The notes under the pieces are model-generated. The model worked only from the letters and a program-made list of their open reading frames with translations, made no database searches and was not told where the DNA came from. DNA of 64,000 nucleotides from JAXGOI01 sp040767605. GTDB taxonomy: Bacteria; Bacillota; Dehalobacteriia; UBA4068. The position numbers were made by a program, and so were the translations under genes. Shown here in pieces: positions 43,024 to 52,136 of the stretch (position 1 is its first letter; the number at the start of each line of letters is the position of its first letter). Location: positions 186,001 through 250,000 of the forward strand of contig JAXGOI010000001.1 in the NCBI GenBank assembly GCA_040767605.1, read 5' to 3'.

Positions 43024-43812
43024 TTAAGCGCTGCCTCCCTCCTGACGGCTATGGCGAATATCCCCGGGAGAAAAGAGAAAATGATAATCGCACATTTCCA
43101 TTATTCGGGAAACACTGCGGCTGCCTATGGCCTCATTCATTTGGTCTACTGATAAATTTGTGGTAATTATACAGGGCAGGCTATGATTAAGACGGTAATT
43201 TAAAAGAGAAAAGATTTTAGATTTTGTCCAATCGCTGTAATTATGGGAGCCTAAATCGTCTAAAATAAGCACCCCGGCATTACCGGCTCTTTTAATTAAA
43301 TCCGCCTCATTAAGGCTGCTTTCATTTTGATAGCTGAACCTCAGCTCATCTAAAAATTCCGGGACCACTAAAAAAAACGCATCAATGTAATTTTCAATTA
43401 AGGTATTGGTAATGGCTGCGGCTAAAAATGTTTTGCCCCGGCCTACCTCTCCCTCAAAAATTAGCCCCCGGCAGGATTTTTTTTGGAGAATACACTTAAT
43501 AAAGTTTTGGGCAGCCTCCAGGGCCGAAATTGCCATGGCTCTGGCATGAATGGTAGCCTCTTTGCCGTCTTCAGTAATTTTTAAAAATTCCGGGTAATAA
43601 TCCAAATTAAAATTTTCAAAGCGCTTATTTATCAGGGCAGGGGTAAGCCCCGCCTTATGGCGGCGGCGTGCTAAAAGGCTGTCGGCCCGGCAATTGCAAA
43701 TAATTGCCCCCTTTTCCGTAAGGCGCCAGCCGCTGTCATTACATAATTTGCATTTATAATCAGAGCCGCTGGTATAATTCTCCCAAAATGCTTCCGGCTT
43801 AATTTTTTTCAT
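43024..43812 (-). CDS. DnaC/DnaI-like helicase-loader ATPase
   Basis: This AAA+ protein of the DnaC/DnaI group loads the replicative helicase. An N-terminal zinc-binding region (CKLCNDSGWRLTEKGAIICNC) precedes the ATPase core, with Walker A FEGEVGRGKTFLAAA, Walker B GVLILDDLGSHNYSDW and the sensor TTNLSVDQM. The length of 262 aa fits. It follows the DnaD-like gene by 27 bp, the usual Clostridia order, so the two form the primosome loading pair. Confidence 0.9.
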   Translation of the reverse strand: MKKIKPEAFWENYTSGSDYKCKLCNDSGWRLTEKGAIICNCRADSLLARRRHKAGLTPALINKRFENFNLDYYPEFLKITEDGKEATIHARAMAISALEAAQNFIKCILQKKSCRGLIFEGEVGRGKTFLAAAITNTLIENYIDAFFLVVPEFLDELRFSYQNESSLNEADLIKRAGNAGVLILDDLGSHNYSDWTKSKIFSLLNYRLNHSLPCIITTNLSVDQMNEAIGSRSVSRIMEMCDYHFLFSPGDIRHSRQEGGSA

Positions 43813-43839
43813 AAAGGCCTACCTCTTTTAAATATAAGT

Positions 43840-44604
43840 TTAAGATTTAATAATTCTATTATAAACGGTATTATACTCGCTTTTTACCGGGGCCTGATTT
43901 TGTTTTCTGCCCTTAGGATTAATTTGAGGGTAAGTATCTTTGGCGTTTACCTCAATAAGGGAGCGTAAATTTTGTTTTTGCCAGCTTAAAATAATTCTAT
44001 CTATATAGGAAAAAGAAATTTTACCCTGCATAACGGCTCTTCGTAAAGCCTCTAAAATTAACTCCGGGGCTATGCCGTCCTTAACCAGCCATTGAATAAG
44101 CTTTTCCCCCTCTAAGGGGGATAAACCCCGGCCTATTTCTTTTTCAAAGCTTTGATAAATCTGGCTTAGCTGGGCCTTATATTTTTCCTCCTGAGAGTTC
44201 TTATATCTTTTGGAATTTGCCCCGGTTTTTTTCCCCCGGGAGCAGTTTTTATTAAAATACCAGGCCTCAAAAAGCTCGCCGAAAAGGGCGTCTAAATTAT
44301 AAGCCTCCTCACCGTCGGTGTTGGCAAGAGGGCTGATTAAAGCCTTTGCAAAAAAAACATCTAAAAGCCCTTGAGCCTCGGTATATTCTAAGGAGAATTC
44401 CTCCTGAATATCCTTAAGGGTAAAAGAGCCAAATTTATTGTTTAATTTTAAAATACGCAAAAGATTTATAAACTCTTCATCCGATAAACCCAGCAGTTTA
44501 TAATCCTTTAAAAGCAATTCGGGAACCATTATGCAGTGAGAAAGATATTCCTGCATAAAGGAATAATTTTGAGACAATAGGGTTTTAGCTGAATCTTTAG
44601 CCAC
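43840..44604 (-). CDS. DnaD-domain primosome protein
   Basis: This DnaB/DnaD-type replication-initiation protein has an N-terminal winged-helix part (KLLGLSDEEFINLLRILKLN to LLDVFFAKALISP). The C-terminal DnaD domain has FEKEIGRGLSPLEGEKLIQW, ILEALRRAVMQGKISFSYIDRIILSWQK in outline. The start is GTG. It precedes the DnaC-like loader and should act in helicase recruitment at origins or in restart. Confidence 0.88.
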   Translation of the reverse strand: MAKDSAKTLLSQNYSFMQEYLSHCIMVPELLLKDYKLLGLSDEEFINLLRILKLNNKFGSFTLKDIQEEFSLEYTEAQGLLDVFFAKALISPLANTDGEEAYNLDALFGELFEAWYFNKNCSRGKKTGANSKRYKNSQEEKYKAQLSQIYQSFEKEIGRGLSPLEGEKLIQWLVKDGIAPELILEALRRAVMQGKISFSYIDRIILSWQKQNLRSLIEVNAKDTYPQINPKGRKQNQAPVKSEYNTVYNRIIKS

Positions 44605-44763
44605 AGGCCTTTCCCGCCTCTCTTATCTGTTTCCATATAAAAAACCTACTGCCTTTGGACTTCTACATTCATGGCATTTTATCCTACTCTGAAAGTAAAA
44701 GAAAATTAAGCCCCGGCTGCCGCGGCATCAGGAAGAGAAAAGCAAATCTTAGCCTCAACCTGG

Positions 44764-46332
44764 CTATTTCCTTTTAAGGGCCTTTAAAAACTCCCTGGCC
44801 TCCATAAGTTTGGCATATTTTTTATTGGCGGCTAAATCTCCGATAATTGAAACAATTTCCGGCAAAATATCATCATAGGCCCCTTCCTCCCCGGTTATAA
44901 AGGATGGGGCAATAGCGGCGGCCCTTACTAAATTAGGCAGGGATAAATCATAGGGCTCACCCATATAGGGTACCACAGTATTTATGCCTAAACTGTTTTG
45001 AAGTAAATTGGCAAATTCAACGGAGGCATTTTCTTCCCCGTGAGTAACAAAAATACAATAAGGCTTATTTAAAAAGTTTTTAGCCCAATCCAGCAATTCT
45101 TCTCTGTCTGCATGGGCGGAAAAGCCGCTGAGGTTAACAATTCTGGCATTTACGGCAATTTCTTCACCATGAATCCGCACAAGCTTTTCCCCGTCAATTA
45201 AGCGGCGGCCTAAAGTGCCCTCGGCCTGAAAGCCGATGAAAACAATTGTGCTTTCCTTACGCCATAAATTATATTTTAAGTGGTGTTTAATGCGGCCGGC
45301 ATCCGCCATGCCGCTGGCGGAAATTATTATGGCTCCGCTTTTTATTTTATTCAGCTCCATAGATTCTTCGGCGGTTCTGCTATAACTTAAGCCGGGGAAA
45401 GATAAAGGGGTATTATCCCGCAAATACCTCTTTTTAAGGGTTTCATTAAAATAATCGGGGAATTTTGCAAATATTTCCGTTGCGGCTATAGCCAAAGGGC
45501 TGTCTACATAAACACTATGGTTTTTTAGCTCGCCCTTATCTACCATATCCTCTAAAACAATAAGAAGATCCTGGGTTCTGTCTATGGCAAAGGCGGGAAT
45601 TATTACATTACCCCCGGCGCTGAAGGTTTCTTTAATTACTTTTAAAAGCTCCGGCGTATCGGCCTCTTTAACCCGATGGCTGCGATTGCCGTATGTAGAT
45701 TCCATAATAACAAAATCCGCACTCTCAAATTTTTCGGGTTTTCTCACAATAAAATCATTGGGCCGGCCCATATCCCCGGTAAAAATCATATGCTTTTCCC
45801 GCCCGTTTTCAAAATAGCTTATATCCAGCATGGCCGAGCCTAAAATATGCCCGGCTTCCCTTAAAGTTACATTTATCCCCGGGGCGGGAGAAAATGATTC
45901 TTCATAATCCAGGCCGATAAACCCGGGTAAGCAGGCATAGGCATCTTGGGATGTATATATGGGTTCTAAAAGGGTATCTCCGGCGCGCAGTTTTTTGCGG
46001 TTTTTACGCTCAACTTCCATTTCCTGTATATGGCCGCAATCCGGCAGCAATATACCTGCCAGGGCAACGGTGCCTTTTGTGCCGTAAACCTTACCCTTAA
46101 ACCCCTTTAAAAAAAGCTTGGGAATAAGGCCGCTATGGTCTATATGGGCATGAGTGAGGAGAAGAAAATCAATTTGGGCCGGGTTAAAGGGGAATTCCCG
46201 GTAATTCCTCTCTTTTAAGGCCTTGCCCCCTTGAAAAAGCCCGCAATCAACTAAAAAACGAATATTATTATGCTCTAATAAATAACAGGAGCCGGTAACA
46301 GTTCTAGATGCTCCCCAAAAGGTTATTTTCAT
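44764..46332 (-). CDS. Beta-CASP metallo-beta-lactamase RNase-like protein
   Basis: This MBL-fold/beta-CASP protein resembles CPSF-type RNA nucleases and YtoA-like 'RNA metallo-hydrolases'. MBL motifs are LLTHAHIDHSGLIP, GHILGSAMLDI and FTGDMGRP. Beta-CASP motifs are the ESTYGNRSH region, PAFAIDRTQD, IIISASGMADAGRIKHHL and FSAHADREELLDW. The C-terminal tail of about 60 residues is unassigned. I chose the ATG at 46332 because GGGAGG lies 8 bp upstream. The substrate is presumably RNA. Confidence 0.9.
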   Translation of the reverse strand: MKITFWGASRTVTGSCYLLEHNNIRFLVDCGLFQGGKALKERNYREFPFNPAQIDFLLLTHAHIDHSGLIPKLFLKGFKGKVYGTKGTVALAGILLPDCGHIQEMEVERKNRKKLRAGDTLLEPIYTSQDAYACLPGFIGLDYEESFSPAPGINVTLREAGHILGSAMLDISYFENGREKHMIFTGDMGRPNDFIVRKPEKFESADFVIMESTYGNRSHRVKEADTPELLKVIKETFSAGGNVIIPAFAIDRTQDLLIVLEDMVDKGELKNHSVYVDSPLAIAATEIFAKFPDYFNETLKKRYLRDNTPLSFPGLSYSRTAEESMELNKIKSGAIIISASGMADAGRIKHHLKYNLWRKESTIVFIGFQAEGTLGRRLIDGEKLVRIHGEEIAVNARIVNLSGFSAHADREELLDWAKNFLNKPYCIFVTHGEENASVEFANLLQNSLGINTVVPYMGEPYDLSLPNLVRAAAIAPSFITGEEGAYDDILPEIVSIIGDLAANKKYAKLMEAREFLKALKRK

Positions 46333-46431
46333 CCGAGGCCCTCCCAAATTATAAGTGTTTTTTACCTATTGTATTAATTTTGCGCTTTTATTCGCCAAAA
46401 GTCAACAAGGGTAAAAACTTTTAACTATTAA

Positions 46432-46461
46432 TTGACATAGCTTAAAGAAGTTCTGTATAAT
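46432..46461 (+). promoter_or_regulatory. tRNA-Pro promoter
   Basis: A consensus TTGACA (46432-46437) and consensus TATAAT (46456-46461) with an 18-bp spacer start 15 bp before the tRNA. Confidence 0.88.
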
Positions 46462-46476
46462 AGAGAGCGGATATAA

Positions 46477-46553
46477 CGGAACGTAGCGCAGCTTGGTAGC
46501 GCACTTGATTTGGGATCAAGGGGTCGCAGGTTCAAATCCTGTCGTTCCGACCA
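46477..46553 (+). tRNA. tRNA-Pro (anticodon TGG)
   Basis: The acceptor CGGAACG pairs with CGTTCCG, the D stem is GCGC/GCGC, the anticodon stem CTTGA/TCAAG encloses TTTGGGA with anticodon TGG and the T arm is GCAGG-TTCAAAT-CCTGT. CCA is encoded. Repeat copy 3 starts directly after it. Confidence 0.96.
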
Positions 46554-46590
46554 AAATAAAGTATAATTAATCTTTTATACAAAACATTAA

Positions 46591-46632
46591 ATACCGCAAA
46601 GGCCATATATAACAGGCCTTACGGTATTTTTT
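46591..46632 (+). terminator. tRNA-Pro terminator inside repeat copy 3
   Basis: ATACCG/CGGTAT and AGGCC/GGCCT stack into a long stem followed by TTTTTT. Confidence 0.88.
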
Positions 46633-46720
46633 GTTTCTAGGCTTATTCATTTTAAAGTATAAAATATTGCTGGTGAAATATTGAAAACGTGTACTAAAAC
46701 GTGTACTTTTTAAAATCAAC

Positions 46721-46752
46721 AAAAAACTCCCCCTATCCGAAGATAAGGGGAG
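46721..46752 (-). terminator. Terminator of the PFK gene, UUCG loop
   Basis: On the minus strand CTCCCCTTATC and GATAGGGGGAG pair around a TTCG tetraloop, followed by six T. It lies 46 bp after the PFK stop. Confidence 0.9.
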
Positions 46753-46797
46753 ATAAATTCAGGAATAAAAGATAGTTTTTAGCCCGTGTTTGCCGGA

Positions 46798-48021
46798 TTA
46801 TTTAAGAAGGCCCTTGGAAAAATCCAAATGGGTATAGGCCGGCAGGCCGTTTTCCATAGGTATATCAACCTCCCCTAAAATTAAGGGCCCGGCATACTCA
46901 ATAAATTCTTCCGAAATATAATTCCCCTCTTTATTTATCCAATCCAGGGGGATTTTATGTTCCACATTGGCCACCTTTTCCAGAGGGACTAAGCGGGTGC
47001 AGCTTTTATAGGGGGAGTTACTTAAACGCTCTATGGCTACCATCATGCCGGATTCCCCTTTTAAGGCATAATTAACCGCATCAACCCCTACCATATAGGC
47101 CTCAAGGGCATCGCAGCCGGAGGCAAAATGCATGGCGGAACGCTGGGTTGTGCCTAAGGTATTGCAGCGGGCTTTAATGCCTAATTCTTCTTCAATTACG
47201 GCTTTTACAGCCTCCCCTGCTCCGCTTAATTGCTTATGCCCGAAGGCATCCACGGATTTGCCGGCGGCGAAGTATTCGCCCTTTTCATCCACAATACCCT
47301 CGGAAACTACAATATATACATAGCCCAGCTCATCATAAACCCTTTTTACATCCTGAATAAATCTTTGCTTATTAAAGGCAATTTCCGGCAGATAAATTAA
47401 ATGGGGGGCATCTTCCGGCCGCCTTTTTGCCAAAGCCCCGGCGGCGGTAAGCCAGCCTGCATTACGCCCCATAGCCTCCAAAATAGTAACTTTATTTTTG
47501 GTGGAAACACTTTCTAAATCAATGCCTGTTTCCCTCACTGTTGTGGCTATATATTTTGCCGCGCTGCCAAAACCCGGGCAATGGTCCGTATGGGGTAAAT
47601 CATTATCTATTGTTTTGGGTACGCCGATAATTTTCATTTCATAGCCGGCTTTTTCCGCCGCCAAAAATGTTTTATGGGCCGTATCCATAGAGTCATTCCC
47701 GCCATTATAGAAGAAATACCTTATATTATGCTTTTTAAAAATCTCAATTAATAATTCCTGATCCTCGGGCTGCACCTTATAACGGCAGCTAAAAAGGCCC
47801 GCCCCCGGGGTATATTTTAAGCCTTCAATTAAATGACTTTCCTGAAGGCCTAAATCTATAATTTTGCCGGAGAGAATACCCTTTACCCCGCCTATGCCGC
47901 CATAAATTTTACCGATACCCTCATGCTTAAGCCATTCCTGCACCACACCGCAAACGCTGTTATTAATAACCGCGGTGGGGCCGCCGGATTGTGCAATTAA
48001 AGCATTGCCTTTTAAAACCAT
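46798..48021 (-). CDS. pfp: PPi-type 6-phosphofructokinase
   Basis: This enzyme phosphorylates fructose 6-phosphate in glycolysis. The phospho-donor signature points to pyrophosphate: Asp110 in GGNDSMDT, where ATP enzymes have Gly, and Lys136 in VPKTIDND, where ATP enzymes have Gly. Substrate residues in MGRNAGWL and the Glu in VSEGI are present. GGND replaces the usual GGDD. The length of 407 aa fits the group. The gene stands alone upstream of repeat copy 3 and its UUCG-loop terminator. Confidence 0.88.
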   Translation of the reverse strand: MVLKGNALIAQSGGPTAVINNSVCGVVQEWLKHEGIGKIYGGIGGVKGILSGKIIDLGLQESHLIEGLKYTPGAGLFSCRYKVQPEDQELLIEIFKKHNIRYFFYNGGNDSMDTAHKTFLAAEKAGYEMKIIGVPKTIDNDLPHTDHCPGFGSAAKYIATTVRETGIDLESVSTKNKVTILEAMGRNAGWLTAAGALAKRRPEDAPHLIYLPEIAFNKQRFIQDVKRVYDELGYVYIVVSEGIVDEKGEYFAAGKSVDAFGHKQLSGAGEAVKAVIEEELGIKARCNTLGTTQRSAMHFASGCDALEAYMVGVDAVNYALKGESGMMVAIERLSNSPYKSCTRLVPLEKVANVEHKIPLDWINKEGNYISEEFIEYAGPLILGEVDIPMENGLPAYTHLDFSKGLLK

Positions 48022-48120
48022 AGTAATCCTCTCCCTGTATATATATTGCTTTAGGGCGGCCTTAAGTATGCCGCCTTATTGCCGCAGCTTAAATAATTAT
48101 GCCAATAATATAATAACAAT

Positions 48121-48153
48121 AAGCCGGTCCTTAGTCAAACTAAAGACCGGCTT
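48121..48153 (-). terminator. Terminator after the ArsR-family gene
   Basis: AAGCCGGTC (48121-48129) pairs with GACCGGCTT (48145-48153), with an inner TTAGT/ACTAA stem. It lies 14 bp after the stop of the ArsR-family gene. Confidence 0.75.
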
Positions 48154-48166
48154 TATATGTATAGGG

Positions 48167-48556
48167 CTAATATTCTGTTCCGTATTTGCCTACCTGCTTG
48201 GCCTGGGTTTTTTTATCTTTTTTATTATCCAGAGTCTGCCCGGATTCAAGCTGGCGCTTTGTATCCTCCAGGCTTTGGAGGAGGATTTTACCCGAGGATT
48301 GGATTAAATCAAAAACCATATCAGATTTTATTGTATAAATAACATTTAAGCCTTCTTTGCGGCTTTCCAGCAGGCCCTCATTTTTTAAGATATTTAAATG
48401 CTGCGAGGTATTGGATTGTTCCATACCCAAAGCCCCCACAATACTGCTGACACATAGGGGGCGCTCCTGAAGCAAAAGGAGGATTTTTATCCTGGCGGGA
48501 TGCCCTAATGCTTTAAAAACATTGGAAATCATTTCTCCGATATGGTCATTAATCAT
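48167..48556 (-). CDS. ArsR-family metal-type repressor
   Basis: This winged-helix ArsR/SmtB regulator has FKALGHPARIKILLLLQE, then RPLCVSSIVGALGMEQSNTSQHLNILKNEGLL as recognition helices. One cysteine lies in the LCV position of alpha-3, but the full CxC metal motif is absent, so the inducer is uncertain. A basic Gln/Lys-rich tail of about 35 residues is unusual. The upstream DNA is A+T-rich with imperfect palindromes (CATATGAATTATAATATG), a plausible operator. It lies 174 bp downstream of copA on the same strand, so copper control is possible but not shown. Confidence 0.85.
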   Translation of the reverse strand: MINDHIGEMISNVFKALGHPARIKILLLLQERPLCVSSIVGALGMEQSNTSQHLNILKNEGLLESRKEGLNVIYTIKSDMVFDLIQSSGKILLQSLEDTKRQLESGQTLDNKKDKKTQAKQVGKYGTEY

Positions 48557-48730
48557 ATTGCTGTCCCCCTGAAAAGATTATACTATTATATTAGCATATT
48601 ATAATTCATATGCCAATGTTTATTTTTTATAAGCTTAAAAATTTAAATTTAGTTATAGCCTCGGCTGTTCTACGCTAATCTGCTTTTATAAAAGCATATT
48701 ATGCTTTTTGCATTTTTGTTTTGCTCTGCC

Positions 48731-50959
48731 TTAGCCTTTAAAGCTTCTGATTCTTAAAGCATTGGATACCACTGTAAGAGAGCTAAAAGACATGGCGGCC
48801 GCAGCCAGCATGGGGTTTAAAAGGGGGCCGCCAAAAATATACAATAAGCCGGCGGCAATGGGTATACAGGCAATATTATAGGCAAAGGCCCAGGCTAAAT
48901 TCTGCCTTATAGTTTTTAATACTCTTTTACATAATTTCATAGCGGAAACCAGAGATTCCATATCCGAGCGCATTAAAACAATATCGGCAGATTCCAAAGC
49001 AATATCCGAGCCGCTTCCCATGGCTATACCTAAATCCGCCTGAGCCAGGGCCGGGGCATCATTAATACCGTCGCCAACCATGGCAATTAAGCGGCCTTCT
49101 TTTTGCAGGTCTTTAACGGCAAGGGCCTTATCCTGAGGGAGAACCTGGGCAATTACGGTATCGATGCCTACTTTATCCGCAATAACCTGGGCGGAGGCCC
49201 GATTATCCCCGGTAAGCATAACCAGCTTAAGCCCCATATCATGGAGGGTTTTTAAAGAGCTTTCGCTCCCCTCCTTAAGGCTGTCGGCAATAGCTAAAAT
49301 ACCTAAGAGTTCCCTATCCCTTGCCAAATAAACAACGGTTTGGCCAAGGCTTTTCCAGCTTTCTTCTTCCGCCGCAAAGGCTGTATATTCAATATTATTT
49401 TCCTGCATCAGCCTGGCATTACCCAGGCTTATAATACTCCCCTCTATTGTGGCCTCAATACCTCTGCCGGGTAAAATTTTTATACCTTCGTTTTCGATTA
49501 TCGGCAAATTCTTCTCAGCCGCCGCCTTCATAATAGCGGCGGAAAGGGGGTGCTCCGAACCTACTTCAGCCGAGGCCGCCAGGGATAAAAGCCTGTCTTC
49601 CCCGTTTTCTTCCCGGCTCAGCAAATTAACTAAATGGGGCTGGCCTTTGGTAATGGTGCCGGTTTTATCCAAAACAACGGTATCTACCTTTGCAGCCATT
49701 TCTAAAACGGTGCCGTTTTTGATTAAAACCCCTAAAGAGGCCCCTCTGCCCATGCCCACGGTAATTGCGGTAGGAGTGGCAAGCCCTAGGGCGCAGGGGC
49801 AGGCAATTACCATAATTGCAATAAATACCTTTAGAGCAAAGGCAATATCCCAAAGGGTAAAATACCAAATAGCCGCGGCTAAAGTAGCGATAACCAGTAC
49901 AATAGGCACAAAGTAAGCCGCAACCCTATCCGCCAGGCGGGCAATAGGCGCTTTGGCGGCCTGGGCATCTTCCATCATACTAATAATTTGGGCTAAAGTA
50001 GTATCCTCCCCTACCCGGATTGCCCTGAATTTAAAAAACCCTGCCATATTTATACTGCCGCCGGTAACAAAAGAACCCACGGATTTTTCCTGAGGGAGGC
50101 TTTCTCCGGTTAAAAGAGATTCATCCACCCAGCTGTAACCCTCAATAATTTCACCGTCTACGGGGATTTTCGCCCCCGGCTTAACGGCTATAATATCTCC
50201 CGCCATAACCTCTTCAATGGGGATTTCTTTTTCTGCCCCGTCTTTTATAACTAAAGCAACAGGGGGAGTAAGCTCCATTAACTTTCTTATGGCATTCCCG
50301 GCCCGGCCCTTGGCGCCTTCCTCTAAATATTTCCCCAATAAAACCAGGGCAATAATTGTGGCGGAGGTTTCATAATAAAGGGCCTCCACATATTGAATTT
50401 CTCCATTAAGAATTAAAAATGTGGCGGCAAGGCTGTAAATAAAGGCGGCGGAGGTACCCAAGGCAATAAGGCTATCCATATTGGGGCTGCCTTTAAAAAG
50501 ATTGGGATACCCCACAGTATAAAAACGATGCCCCACTATAAGAACGGGAATAGTTAAAATAAGCTGGGTTAAGGCTAAAATGCCCGGGTTATGGTGGTGG
50601 CTTAATATTTCAGGCAGGGGTAAACCCAGCATCCCCCCCATGGAAATATACATAAGCACCAGGGCAAATATTAGGGCCGTTAAAAACTTTCTGAGGCTGA
50701 ATATTCCCTGATCCTGCCCGGGAAGGCCTTCTTTGCTTTTTATATTCCCGGCCTCAATAACAGGAATAAAGCCCGCCTGCTCAATAATTTCTTTTAGCCT
50801 CTCTCCAGAAATTTTTTCCGGGTCAAAGCTAATGGAAGCCTTTTCACTCAGAAGGTTTATGGCGGCCTCTACACTCTCTTGTTTATTTAAAACCTTCTCC
50901 AGCCGGGCGGAGCAGGCTGCGCAAGTCATCCCCTTAATACCCCAAATTACTTTTTTCAT
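48731..50959 (-). CDS. copA: Copper-exporting P1B-type ATPase
   Basis: This P1B-1 ATPase exports Cu+ from the cytoplasm. One N-terminal HMA domain carries GMTCAACSARLEK. The transmembrane metal site is IACPCALGLATP, with the later YN and MxxS-type residues in NLAWAFAYNIACIP and NPMLAAAAMSFSSL. The actuator is in SWVDESLLTGES, the phosphorylated aspartate in DKTGTITKGQP and the HP pair in GSEHPLSAA. The length of 742 aa fits. A cyclophilin gene lies 23 bp upstream on the same strand. Confidence 0.95.
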   Translation of the reverse strand: MKKVIWGIKGMTCAACSARLEKVLNKQESVEAAINLLSEKASISFDPEKISGERLKEIIEQAGFIPVIEAGNIKSKEGLPGQDQGIFSLRKFLTALIFALVLMYISMGGMLGLPLPEILSHHHNPGILALTQLILTIPVLIVGHRFYTVGYPNLFKGSPNMDSLIALGTSAAFIYSLAATFLILNGEIQYVEALYYETSATIIALVLLGKYLEEGAKGRAGNAIRKLMELTPPVALVIKDGAEKEIPIEEVMAGDIIAVKPGAKIPVDGEIIEGYSWVDESLLTGESLPQEKSVGSFVTGGSINMAGFFKFRAIRVGEDTTLAQIISMMEDAQAAKAPIARLADRVAAYFVPIVLVIATLAAAIWYFTLWDIAFALKVFIAIMVIACPCALGLATPTAITVGMGRGASLGVLIKNGTVLEMAAKVDTVVLDKTGTITKGQPHLVNLLSREENGEDRLLSLAASAEVGSEHPLSAAIMKAAAEKNLPIIENEGIKILPGRGIEATIEGSIISLGNARLMQENNIEYTAFAAEEESWKSLGQTVVYLARDRELLGILAIADSLKEGSESSLKTLHDMGLKLVMLTGDNRASAQVIADKVGIDTVIAQVLPQDKALAVKDLQKEGRLIAMVGDGINDAPALAQADLGIAMGSGSDIALESADIVLMRSDMESLVSAMKLCKRVLKTIRQNLAWAFAYNIACIPIAAGLLYIFGGPLLNPMLAAAAMSFSSLTVVSNALRIRSFKG

Positions 50960-50982
50960 ACTTCACCTCATAATTGCTTATT

Positions 50983-51489
50983 CTAAGCCTTGGCAGGCTC
51001 TTCAATTTCCCCCTCATTTTCTAAATAAATTTTTTTAATTATTTGGGGGGTTTTAGGCTTATCGGAAAAATCCGTGGGGGTATTTGCAATTTCATCCACA
51101 GTTTCCATACCTTTAACTACTCTGCCGAAGGCCGCGTATTGGCCGTCTAAAAAAAGGCCGTCTTTATGCATAATAAAAAACTGAGAGCCGGCGGAATCAG
51201 GGTTATTGGCTCTGGCCATGGAAATAACGCCCCGCTCATGTTTTATATCATTTTCCGGAAAGCCGTTGGAGGAAAATTCCCCCTTAATGCAATAGCCGGG
51301 GCCCCCTATGCCTTTGCCCTCCGGGCAGCCCCCCTGAATCATAAAATCTTTAATTACCCGGTGAAAAATAAGGCCGTTATAATACCCCTTTTGAGCCAGA
51401 TTAAGAAAATTCTTTACGGTATTAGGGGCTTTATCCTTTAACATTTCCAATTCTATTTTACTTCCGTTTTCCATTTCAATAATTACCAT
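50983..51489 (-). CDS. Cyclophilin-type peptidyl-prolyl isomerase
   Basis: This cytoplasmic cyclophilin catalyses proline cis-trans isomerisation. Active-site segments are FHRVIKDFMIQGG, the QFFIM strand of SAGSQFFIMHKD and FGRVVKGMETVD. An extra C-terminal stretch ends EEPAKA. No signal peptide is seen. The length of 168 aa is normal. Confidence 0.95.
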   Translation of the reverse strand: MVIIEMENGSKIELEMLKDKAPNTVKNFLNLAQKGYYNGLIFHRVIKDFMIQGGCPEGKGIGGPGYCIKGEFSSNGFPENDIKHERGVISMARANNPDSAGSQFFIMHKDGLFLDGQYAAFGRVVKGMETVDEIANTPTDFSDKPKTPQIIKKIYLENEGEIEEPAKA

Positions 51490-51539
51490 ATTATCAGCCT
51501 CTTTTCGTCAAATTATTTAAAAACTGTTTAGATATTCTT

Positions 51540-52136
51540 TCAGACAATACTTTGAGCATACAGAGATAAAAATAATAAAATTACCCCGATTAAATTAAAC
51601 AGACAATGAGCAATAATATTACTTATTAAAGATTGGGTCTTTTCATATAAAAGGGCAAAGCCTATTCCTAGAACGGTAAAGGATACTATTACAAGCAAAT
51701 CAAAATGCACCAGAGAAAAGGCCAGGCCGGAAATAAAAGCCCCGGCTTTTACTCCCCATTTTTTGCGCAGCGCCGGATAAAGAAAACCTCTGAAAAAAAT
51801 TTCCTCGCTAATGGGGGCAACGACAACTACGCAAAAAATTAGGCCGGCTATTATTAAGGGGCTTTCGCTCCCCATTAAAATTTGCATTACTCCCTGAACT
51901 TGCGGCTCTTCTATAACAAAAGTAACCATAAGCAAATTAATTATAAGAGAAATAAAATAAAAGCCCGCCCCCCATATAATACCCTGAATAAGGGGATAAT
52001 AACTCTTTATTTTATAAACCCCCAGCATTCGCCAGCTTTCTTTATAATGGTATTTTTTAGCAAAAATATAAGGTATTATACAAAAAGCCAGCCCCTGGCT
52101 GATAGATGCTATAATGGTATAGGGGCCTTCATCCAT
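51540..52136 (-). CDS. CPBP-family membrane glutamic protease
   Basis: This CPBP (CAAX/bacteriocin-processing) protease has motif 1 SEEIFFRGFLYPALRK and motif 2 GLAFSLVHFDLL within four or five membrane helices. Targets are unknown. The first ATG is used here, but the frame stays open without ATG, GTG or TTG back to a stop at 52428. That extension encodes another clear membrane helix (LQAVFALILAFISVFFLLSA) after an acidic stretch. AAAGG lies 8 bp before an ATT at 52370, followed by a CTG. A non-standard start giving about 277 aa is therefore likely. Confidence 0.82.
   Translation of the reverse strand: MDEGPYTIIASISQGLAFCIIPYIFAKKYHYKESWRMLGVYKIKSYYPLIQGIIWGAGFYFISLIINLLMVTFVIEEPQVQGVMQILMGSESPLIIAGLIFCVVVVAPISEEIFFRGFLYPALRKKWGVKAGAFISGLAFSLVHFDLLVIVSFTVLGIGFALLYEKTQSLISNIIAHCLFNLIGVILLFLSLYAQSIV

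Larger units (their letters stand above)
46554..46752 (+). repeat. tRNA-linked repeat, copy 3 (most complete)
   Basis: This copy starts at the tRNA-Pro CCA end and includes the tRNA terminator, TTATTCATTTTAAAG, a paired GTGTACT motif (CGTGTACTAAAACGTGTACT) and the CTCCCC/GGGGAG hairpin. On the minus strand one frame stays open for about 45 codons through it and reads KSTRFSTRFQYF over the GTGTACT pair, reminiscent of tyrosine-integrase C-termini. That reading frame is broken in copy 1. Confidence 0.85.
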
